Shown in pieces: positions 1 to 4,576 of a stretch of DNA of 5,016 bases. The stretch's first letter is position 1; each line of letters begins with the position of its first letter. The position numbers and the translations under genes were made by a program. Origin of the DNA: Prevotella sp. UBA746 (GTDB lineage Bacteria; Bacteroidota; Bacteroidia; Bacteroidales; Bacteroidaceae); NCBI GenBank assembly GCA_002298545.1, contig DBKQ01000035.1:1-5016 (forward strand), in the 5' to 3' direction. The notes beneath the pieces are model-generated. The model ran no database searches. It was not told where the DNA came from and saw only the letters and a program-made list of their open reading frames with translations.

Positions 1-3
1 AAT

Positions 4-21
4 ATTCGTGAGATTCGTGCG
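4..21. repeat. Direct repeat pair of a nonamer, ATTCGTGAG / ATTCGTGCG
   Basis: Two adjacent 9-bp units at 4-12 and 13-21 differ at one position, and a third partial unit (ATT) starts at 22. They resemble the AATCCGTGT-type units at 73-90 (ATTCGTG versus ATCCGTG core). Short tandem CGTG-containing repeats of this type are, from general knowledge, common between genes in Bacteroidales. The array may continue to the left of the window. No function is assigned. Confidence 0.6.
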
Positions 22-72
22 ATTACTTCCCGTTGGTCAGTGTGTCTTCGACGAGTCTCGTGTTCAAAATAA

Positions 73-90
73 AATCCGTGTAATCCGTGG
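73..90. repeat. Direct repeat pair of a nonamer, AATCCGTGT / AATCCGTGG
   Basis: Two adjacent 9-bp units at 73-81 and 82-90 differ only in the last base. They are close variants of the pair at 4-21, from which about 50 bp of unrelated sequence separates them. The two pairs look like pieces of one degenerate intergenic repeat family lying downstream of the left glycosyltransferase. Nothing in the stretch suggests a coding role. Confidence 0.6.
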
Positions 91-112
91 GAGAACAAAA
101 AAAGTGTGCCAA

Positions 113-158
113 CATCTTCCATTTTTCCATTTTTCCATCTTTCAATTTTTCCATCTTC
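113..158. repeat. Tandem 7-8 bp repeat at the 3' end of the left glycosyltransferase gene
   Basis: Six consecutive units are visible: CATCTTC (113-119), CATTTTTC (120-127), CATTTTTC (128-135), CATCTTTC (136-143), AATTTTTC (144-151) and CATCTTC (152-158). Units alternate between 7 and 8 bp. The array overlaps the minus-strand stop codon (142-144) and the last codons of the adjacent glycosyltransferase, so the residues GRWKN at its C-terminus come from repeat sequence. The array has no hairpin and does not look like an intrinsic terminator. Copy number could vary by slippage. Confidence 0.7.
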
Positions 159-1239
159 CATACACCTCCATCATCTCCTTAGCCATCACCCGAGCAGAAT
201 ATTTCGTCTCTATAAGCTTGCGACCATTCCGTCCCATCTGCTCCAGTTCCTCCTCCGTCATTGCCAAGAACTTTCTTAACGTCTCCACCAGTGGCTGCGT
301 ACCAATCTCTATCCATGCCCCGGCATGAGAAGTGTTAAGGTCGCTCCACGGAGTACCAACGGTAGTGATGACAGGCGTTCCCGAAGCAAGACTCTCGGCA
401 ATGGCAAGTCCGAAGTTCTCGGAGTGAGTAGGCAACACGAAGAAATCAGAAGACTGGAAAAGTCGCCATTTCTCATCGCCATACACGCCACCAACGAGCT
501 GCACCGTATCCTGTAATCCCTTATCTTCAATCTGACTCCTAAGAGCAGACACATACTCTTCATCCCCCTCACCGGCAACAAGAATCCTATACCCCTTCAA
601 CTCATCACGAAGAATCTCCGCCGCCTCAATCAGGAAGTTGATACCCTTCTTTACATGCACACGAGAAAGGAACAGAATCTGTCGAGTCTTCTTCCATGAC
701 TCCTTCATCTTGATACCATCAGCATCGATGCCGAGTTTCACAACACTAATCTTGTCGTTGTATCCGAGATGCAACAAGTTGTCATACTCGCTCTCCGCCG
801 TAGCCTGTAGGCAATCCGCCTTCCGTATTGCCGCCTTCTGATAGAGCAGCAAAGCCGGAAGTTTCCTTGTCCAGTAATGTCGTTTAATGATCCACGGCTC
901 CAACATACCATGCGGTGTCAGCACCACACGGTATCCCCGTTTCTTTGCTATCCGCTGCACGGCAGCACAAGCCGGCATCCAACAGCAGTTGACATGCACA
1001 ATGTCGGGATGTATCTCTTCCATAATGCCAGCCACCAACTTTGTCCAATGCCTCCGGAACGGGTTATATTCCGGCACATAATGCACTGTACAGTTCTCCA
1101 TCGTTAGAGGATTCTCCGACGCATGCGTAATGATATGAACCTCAGCAAGCTCCCCCAGTCCTTTGGCGAGCACCTGCATATAGGTAGAAGTACCGCCCGC
1201 CGTGCGGTCGATACTCGGTATATAGTGAATGATTTTCAT
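142..1239 (-). CDS. GT4-family (GT-B fold) glycosyltransferase
   Basis: This 365-residue protein is a retaining glycosyltransferase of the GT4 type, expected to act on the cytoplasmic face of the membrane and transfer a sugar from a nucleotide-sugar donor to a growing surface glycan. The N-terminal acceptor domain has a glycine-rich loop (GGTSTY, 15-20) and a TPHGMLEPW motif (108-116). The C-terminal donor domain shows LSRVHVKKGINFLIEA (191-206, with likely phosphate-contacting Arg193 and Lys197/198), GEG (223-225) and a complete EX7E motif, ENFGLAIAE (274-282). Length is normal and the start at MKIIHYIPS is typical. It lies on the same strand as the glycan genes to its right but is separated from them by a plus-strand toxin-antitoxin remnant. 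Its last codons run into a tandem repeat. Sugar specificity cannot be read from the sequence. Confidence 0.9.
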   Translation of the reverse strand: MKIIHYIPSIDRTAGGTSTYMQVLAKGLGELAEVHIITHASENPLTMENCTVHYVPEYNPFRRHWTKLVAGIMEEIHPDIVHVNCCWMPACAAVQRIAKKRGYRVVLTPHGMLEPWIIKRHYWTRKLPALLLYQKAAIRKADCLQATAESEYDNLLHLGYNDKISVVKLGIDADGIKMKESWKKTRQILFLSRVHVKKGINFLIEAAEILRDELKGYRILVAGEGDEEYVSALRSQIEDKGLQDTVQLVGGVYGDEKWRLFQSSDFFVLPTHSENFGLAIAESLASGTPVITTVGTPWSDLNTSHAGAWIEIGTQPLVETLRKFLAMTEEELEQMGRNGRKLIETKYSARVMAKEMMEVYGRWKN

Positions 1240-1256
1240 CTCGTTTGTTAAATAAT

Positions 1257-1288
1257 ATAAATTATCAGACGATACACATCAAGTCAAA
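1257..1288 (-). promoter_or_regulatory. Possible Bacteroidetes-type promoter for the left glycosyltransferase
   Basis: On the minus strand, TTTG (plus-strand 1285-1288) is followed after 20 nt by TAATTTAT (plus-strand 1257-1264). This fits the spacing of the Bacteroides -33/-7 promoter (TTTG, about 19-21 nt, TAnnTTTG), although the -7 element matches only 6 of 8 positions. Transcription would start about 12 nt before the ATG at 1239. It would give the glycosyltransferase its own promoter now that the toxin-antitoxin remnant separates it from the genes upstream. The region is AT-rich, so a chance match is possible. Confidence 0.35.
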
Positions 1289-1293
1289 CACAA

Positions 1294-1312
1294 AATGCAT
1301 TATATTTGCATT
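1294..1312. repeat. Inverted repeat over the putative antitoxin promoter
   Basis: AATGCA (1294-1299) and TGCATT (1307-1312) are perfect inverted 6-bp arms around a 7-bp AT-rich centre. The centre and right arm overlap the TATATTTG element at 1301-1308. RelB/DinJ-type antitoxins usually repress their own operon through palindromes near the promoter, so this is a candidate operator. That role is inferred from position and family only. Confidence 0.45.
1301..1308 (+). promoter_or_regulatory. Candidate -7 promoter element (TAnnTTTG) of the toxin-antitoxin operon
   Basis: TATATTTG matches the Bacteroidetes -7 consensus TAnnTTTG exactly and lies about 50 bp before the antitoxin start at 1360. No clear TTTG -33 element is found at the expected distance upstream, so the promoter may be weak or depend on other contacts. 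It lies beside the possible minus-strand promoter at 1257-1288, making this short gap a divergent control region. Confidence 0.45.
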
Positions 1313-1317
1313 GAAAT

Positions 1318-1334
1318 GATGGCACATTGCCATC
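1318..1334. repeat. Inverted repeat, candidate antitoxin operator
   Basis: GATGGCA (1318-1324) and TGCCATC (1328-1334) are perfect 7-bp inverted arms around CAT. The repeat lies just downstream of the candidate -7 element and 25 bp before the antitoxin start. It could be an operator bound by the ribbon-helix-helix domain of the antitoxin. With only a 3-nt loop, a leader RNA hairpin is an alternative. Confidence 0.5.
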
Positions 1335-1359
1335 CATACAACATCTAAATAAATGAATT

Positions 1360-1680
1360 ATGGCACAGACAGCAATGACAGTGCGTATGGACGCACAACA
1401 GAAATCACAGTTCGACCGCCTCTGCGAGCAATTTGGCATGAGCGCCAATACAGCCATCAATATCTTCATAAAAGCCATTATCCGCAGTCGCAGCATCCCT
1501 TTTTCCATAAAAGCAAAAGAGGAAGACGAAGTGTCCGCCAAAGGACACGCAGCATTTGAAAGAATTAGAGCTGCAGCAGAAACGGGAGAAACTCCAGAGC
1601 TGACCTTAGATGAAATCAATGCAGAGATACGTGAAGTTAGACGATTAAGACAAGAGCGCAATGGTATATGTAGTCATTGA
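1360..1680 (+). CDS. RelB/DinJ-family antitoxin
   Basis: This 106-residue protein resembles RelB/DinJ antitoxins, which bind and neutralise a partner toxin and repress their own operon as DNA-binding dimers. The N-terminus (about 4-45) fits a ribbon-helix-helix domain: a short strand MTVRMD followed by two helices with the family-like SANTAINIFIKAI (28-40). The IPFSI motif at 46-50 is typical of this family. The charged C-terminal helix, LTLDEINAEIREVRRLRQE (81-99), is the part expected to wrap the toxin. The ATG at 1360 lies in an A-rich leader without a Shine-Dalgarno sequence, as usual in Bacteroidetes; the ATG at 1353 is out of frame. The gene overlaps the toxin start by 20 nt. It is complete, but its partner is truncated, so it is probably an orphan. 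It runs opposite to the surrounding glycan genes. Confidence 0.88.
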   Translation: MAQTAMTVRMDAQQKSQFDRLCEQFGMSANTAINIFIKAIIRSRSIPFSIKAKEEDEVSAKGHAAFERIRAAAETGETPELTLDEINAEIREVRRLRQERNGICSH

Positions 1681-1699
1681 CACAAACATCCTTGTGTCA
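1678..1699 (+). repeat. Inverted repeat (possible mRNA hairpin) at the antitoxin stop codon
   Basis: TGACACAA (1678-1685) and TTGTGTCA (1692-1699) are perfect 8-bp inverted arms around the loop ACATCC. The left arm begins with the antitoxin stop codon TGA, and the stem covers toxin codons 6-13. In the mRNA it could affect coupling between antitoxin and toxin translation. It also encodes the conserved PIN start (DTNILVS), so coincidence is possible. Confidence 0.4.
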
Positions 1700-1726
1700 G
1701 CACTAATAACGCACAATTCACAAGCA

Positions 1727-2038
1727 TCAACAGTAAAAGTTCTTGAAAGTTTGTTCTTGCAGCGTTTCACGCCTCTGTATAATAATGAAATTCTTCCTCA
1801 TCTTGCCAAAGATAGATTTCATCCCCTCCGGCACTTTCAGAAAGAACAGATAGCCCGAAATTATATAAAACAGTGGCACAGCACACCGCCCCATCATTCC
1901 AGACACAAACGTTTGCACCCTATCGTTAAGCAACATCCCCTCTATCTCATCAGCATGAAAACCAGAGTGTATATACAGAACAAGAATTATAGGAACAAGC
2001 GAGAGCACCCGCAGTTTATAACTTAAATATTGAGTCAT
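1727..2038 (-). pseudogene. Acyltransferase-3 family membrane O-acyltransferase, truncated after ~82 codons
   Basis: Residues 1-82 are the N-terminus of a multi-spanning acyltransferase of the acyltransferase-3 family, which O-acetylates or otherwise acylates surface sugars from the membrane. The first hydrophobic segment, LRVLSLVPIILVLYIHSGF (9-27), holds the histidine (His24) typical of this position, and the second contains VPLFYIISGYLFF (54-66), a hallmark of the family. After KMRK (79-82, ending at 1793) the reading frame enters antisense toxin sequence for 21 foreign residues and stops at 1727. Family members are usually about 330-380 residues with around ten membrane segments, so roughly three quarters are missing; no remnant is seen between 1240 and 1360. 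The ATG at 2036-2038 lies 6 bp after the ugd stop, so it was clearly part of the same operon. Confidence 0.82.
1790..1796. other. Recombination junction joining the 5' parts of two convergent genes
   Basis: To the left, the plus strand encodes PIN toxin up to NNEIL (last codon 1793-1795). To the right, the minus strand encodes acyltransferase down to FGKMRK (last codon 1793-1795). Both family matches fail within a few bases of each other. A few shared bases may hide the exact point. The simplest event is a deletion that removed the 3' ends of two convergent genes and whatever lay between them, estimated at 1 kb or more from the missing codons. An inversion or insertion followed by deletion is also possible. 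No insertion-sequence end or long repeat is visible. Confidence 0.7.
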
Positions 2039-2044
2039 AAAAAT

Positions 2045-3427
2045 TTAATCCCTTCTAAATATATCCCTCGTATACACCTTATCCTTCACATCATCAAGAC
2101 AAGCGTCGTAACGGTTGGCAATAATAGCATGGCTCTGCGACTTGAATTCAGAAAGGTCATTCACCACCTTACTACCAAAGAACGTACTACCATTTTCAAG
2201 CGTCGGCTCATAGATAATCACCTCTGCACCCTTTGCCTTGATACGCTTCATGATACCCTGTATAGCACTCTGACGGAAATTATCACTGTTCGACTTCATT
2301 GTCAAGCGATACACACCGATAACACACGACTCTACATCTGCTCCAAACTGATTATTCTCAGAATATCCATACCAACCAGCTTTCTTCAGTACAGCATCGG
2401 CGATATAATCCTTACGAGTACGATTACTCTCCACGATAGCCTCTATCAAATTCTCTGGAACATCAGCATAGTTGGCAAGCAGCTGCTTTGTATCCTTTGG
2501 CAAGCAGTAGCCACCATATCCAAATGACGGGTTGTTATAATGAGTACCTATACGAGGGTCAAGCCCTACTCCATCGATTATTGCCTCAGTGTCAAGTCCC
2601 TTAACCTCTGCATAGGTATCAAGTTCATTGAAGTAGCTCACTCGGAGAGCGAGATAGGTATTAGCAAAGAGTTTTACAGCCTCGGCTTCCTTCATACCCA
2701 TGAAAAGAACAGGAATGTTCTTTTCCATTGAAGAACGAATAGTAAAGAGTGAAGAATCCAGTTGCTTTGTATCACCATGATGACCAATTGCCCCCTCAAG
2801 CAATAATGCCGCAAAAGTCTTTGCAGCTTCCTTCATCTTCTCAACATCTGTTACGGATTTGATTGCCTCGTTTTCTTCTTCAAACTCCGGACGGTCGATA
2901 AGCTTTGGATACCCAACTATGATACGACTTGGATAAAGATTGTCGTAGAGGGCCTTACTCTCACGAAGGAACTCTGGAGAGAAAAGCAAGTTAAACTGCT
3001 TTACGCCCTTCTTCGCATACTTCAGATACAGGCTGCGAGTATACCCCACAGGGATGGTACTCTTTATAACCATTACAGCATCGGGGTTCACCTCCAACAC
3101 TAAATCGATGACTTCCTCGACATGAGATGTATCGAAATAGTTCTTTACAGGGTCATAGTTTGTCGGAGCGGCAATAACAACAAAATCAGCATCACGATAT
3201 GCCGATTTGCCATCGAGAGTTGCAGTAAGGTTCAGTTCCTTCTCAGCAAGATATTTCTCTATGTATTCATCCTGTATCGGTGAGATACGTTTGTTCAGTT
3301 TCTCCACCTTTTCTGGGATTACATCCACAGCACTCACATGATGATGCTGCGACAGCAGGGTTGCAATACTCAGTCCCACATAGCCTGTGCCGGCTACAGC
3401 AATTTTTATATCTTTAAAATCTTTCAT
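2045..3427 (-). CDS. ugd: UDP-glucose 6-dehydrogenase
   Basis: This cytosolic enzyme oxidises UDP-glucose to UDP-glucuronate with two NAD+, supplying an acidic sugar for the surface polysaccharide. The 460 residues align closely with E. coli Ugd throughout. The N-terminal Rossmann loop is GTGYVG (13-18), followed by STIPVG (123-128) and PEFLRES (151-157, with Glu152; E. coli has Gly where Ser157 is). The central region has Lys252 and Asn256 in VKLFANTYLA. GYGGYCLPKDT (303-313) carries the catalytic Cys308 and Asp312. The C-terminal UDP-binding domain ends with VYTRDIFRRD. It is about 70 residues longer than the E. coli protein because of insertions near 175-200, 215-235 and 350-366; the middle one is encoded partly by a heptamer repeat. 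It lies 12 bp after the GT4-like gene and 6 bp before the truncated acyltransferase gene, within one operon. All catalytic residues are present, so it should be active. Confidence 0.95.
   Translation of the reverse strand: MKDFKDIKIAVAGTGYVGLSIATLLSQHHHVSAVDVIPEKVEKLNKRISPIQDEYIEKYLAEKELNLTATLDGKSAYRDADFVVIAAPTNYDPVKNYFDTSHVEEVIDLVLEVNPDAVMVIKSTIPVGYTRSLYLKYAKKGVKQFNLLFSPEFLRESKALYDNLYPSRIIVGYPKLIDRPEFEEENEAIKSVTDVEKMKEAAKTFAALLLEGAIGHHGDTKQLDSSLFTIRSSMEKNIPVLFMGMKEAEAVKLFANTYLALRVSYFNELDTYAEVKGLDTEAIIDGVGLDPRIGTHYNNPSFGYGGYCLPKDTKQLLANYADVPENLIEAIVESNRTRKDYIADAVLKKAGWYGYSENNQFGADVESCVIGVYRLTMKSNSDNFRQSAIQGIMKRIKAKGAEVIIYEPTLENGSTFFGSKVVNDLSEFKSQSHAIIANRYDACLDDVKDKVYTRDIFRRD
2730..2757. repeat. 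In-frame heptamer repeat inside ugd
   Basis: Four consecutive 7-bp units are visible on the plus strand: GAAGAAC, GAATAGT, AAAGAGT and GAAGAAT. They encode residues 224-233 (DSSLFTIRSS) of Ugd. The block lies in an insertion of about 20 residues (215-235) that E. coli Ugd lacks, where the E. coli chain passes directly from EGAI to NIP. The units resemble the GAAGAGT-type heptamers found between genes in Bacteroidales, which suggests intergenic repeat DNA became incorporated as coding sequence. Confidence 0.55.
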
Positions 3428-3439
3428 TGTAAAATCAGA

Positions 3440-4576
3440 TTATTTTGTTTTACATACATTATTTATAACACTCATTGCATTATCCACCATCTGTTCAATC
3501 GTCAGATGCTCTGCAACATATTCTCTGGCATTATTACCCAAACGCTTTATCTCATCAGCAGAAAGTCCCTCCACACTTTTAATGCAATTATCGATGTCAT
3601 GGAAAATCATACCATTCTCACCATGACGAATATACGAATACTCCACGCATTGCAAAGTATCTTTACTTCGTTCAAAAGTAAAAATCGGCTTTCCGTATGC
3701 CATGGCCTCAACAATAGAGAGACCGACCCATCCTGGCTGAAAATAAATATCAGATAATGCAAACAGTTCACGTTTTACAGCCGTATCATAAACAGCCCCA
3801 AAATCATAAACATTATCATACGGAGTGAAGTTCGGTTTTGATGCTCCAGCCCCAATAATGACAAAACCGTATTTTTGTGCATCCAGTCGCTTAATTGTCT
3901 CCAAGAGCAAATCAATACGACGATCGGCTGTAAATCTGGCACAAAAGATAAAAATCACATCTTGCTTAATACCATATTTTTCTTTCAATTCCTCAACAGA
4001 AACAGTAGGTTGATACTTAACCATTTCATCGACTCCAGAGAGCGTATTATGTAGAGCTACTATTGGTTTGTTGGGGAAGATTTTCTGCCATTGTTCTTTT
4101 TCTTTATCCATGTAAAACCAAATGCCGTCAGCAAGAGAAATCATCCATCTTAGCTTCCAGTCCGGCTTTTTCTCTTCTTTTATGTAGCGACGCACGGAAA
4201 TACCTTGTCCCCAAAGGATAATTTTACGATGGTGAAGCCATTTGGTAAGCAATAAAAGCCAAGTAGTCGCATGAGCGAAGTTCAACATCAACACCAAGAC
4301 TTTGGTATTCTTACTGAATAGATGGAATGGATTATAAAGCAACAACTTTGCCTTAACAAGCTTACTCTGAATATGCTTACATACCAGTTGACTAATATTG
4401 AAAGAGCCAGACTTTACATCTTTTTCGTTCTCATAGGTATAAATTTCCTGCGTTACCGGATGTTCCCCTATATCTTTTTCTTTCAAACGTTTTCCCAATA
4501 AAAAAAAGAACTCTTCACGATAATGAGGGATGAAGGGTTGTAAATGAATGACACTATCCATTGTTTCTATATTCAT
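3440..4576 (-). CDS. GT4-like (GT-B fold) glycosyltransferase
   Basis: This is a 378-residue glycosyltransferase with a GT-B layout, expected to add a sugar during surface-glycan repeat-unit assembly in the cytoplasm. The N-terminal acceptor domain contains LWGQGISVRRY (121-131). The donor domain begins near residue 200 with FIFCARFTADRRIDLLLETI (209-228), then VIIGAG (239-244), and GWVGLSIVEAMAYGKP (282-297), the equivalent of the EX7E region. The second glutamate is present (Glu290), but the first is replaced by Gly282. GENGMIF (319-325) and a final amphipathic helix complete the fold. The start at 4576 overlaps the upstream GT14 gene by 23 nt; Met6 (4561), with an 8-nt overlap, is an equally good start. 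The ugd gene follows after 12 bp. The acceptor and donor are unknown. It is AT-richer than the left glycosyltransferase. Confidence 0.85.
   Translation of the reverse strand: MNIETMDSVIHLQPFIPHYREEFFFLLGKRLKEKDIGEHPVTQEIYTYENEKDVKSGSFNISQLVCKHIQSKLVKAKLLLYNPFHLFSKNTKVLVLMLNFAHATTWLLLLTKWLHHRKIILWGQGISVRRYIKEEKKPDWKLRWMISLADGIWFYMDKEKEQWQKIFPNKPIVALHNTLSGVDEMVKYQPTVSVEELKEKYGIKQDVIFIFCARFTADRRIDLLLETIKRLDAQKYGFVIIGAGASKPNFTPYDNVYDFGAVYDTAVKRELFALSDIYFQPGWVGLSIVEAMAYGKPIFTFERSKDTLQCVEYSYIRHGENGMIFHDIDNCIKSVEGLSADEIKRLGNNAREYVAEHLTIEQMVDNAMSVINNVCKTK

Larger units (their letters stand above)
1661..2026 (+). pseudogene. PIN-domain toxin, 3'-truncated and fused to antisense acyltransferase sequence
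   Basis: The first ~45 residues are the N-terminus of a PIN-family toxin (putative ribonuclease): VYVVIDTNILVSALI contains the first conserved metal-binding aspartate (Asp7), and the strand-helix pattern up to LYNNEIL (39-45) matches the usual start, which normally continues with an AEYEEVL-like helix. From residue 46 (about 1796) the sequence is instead antisense to an acyltransferase gene: it is rich in His, Lys and Arg and has none of the later acidic PIN residues. The 121-residue reading frame to 2026 is thus a chimera in which only about a third of the domain is genuine. The start at 1661 overlaps the end of the antitoxin by 20 nt, a normal translationally coupled layout. Nuclease activity should be absent. 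Confidence 0.82.

Noticed and set aside
51..61. ACGAG-T-CTCGT palindrome as a terminator for the left glycosyltransferase
   Set aside because: The 1-nt centre cannot form an RNA loop without opening the stem, and no U-tract follows on the minus strand.
8..328. Plus-strand open frame of 106 codons
   Set aside because: It runs through the repeats and then antisense to the glycosyltransferase; no domain is visible and the Phe/Ser/His-rich stretch is repeat translation.
1240..1359. Possible C-terminal remnant of the acyltransferase beyond the toxin-antitoxin module
   Set aside because: The 120-bp gap shows no hydrophobic reading frame; it looks like a promoter region. A simple insertion of the module into the acyltransferase gene is therefore not supported.
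1284..1661. Minus-strand open frame of 125 codons
   Set aside because: It is antisense to the antitoxin gene, which has clear family motifs.
2030..2527. Plus-strand open frame of 165 codons
   Set aside because: It is wholly antisense to ugd, has no recognisable domain, and the minus-strand frame is a strong Ugd match.
3338..3757. Plus-strand open frame of 139 codons
   Set aside because: It is antisense to the start of ugd and the end of the GT4-like gene, with a composition typical of a shadow frame.
4500..4507. Run of eight A (T on the coding strand) in the GT4-like gene as a phase-variation tract
   Set aside because: The run encodes a Phe-Leu stretch, the frame is intact, and eight bases in AT-rich DNA is not exceptional.
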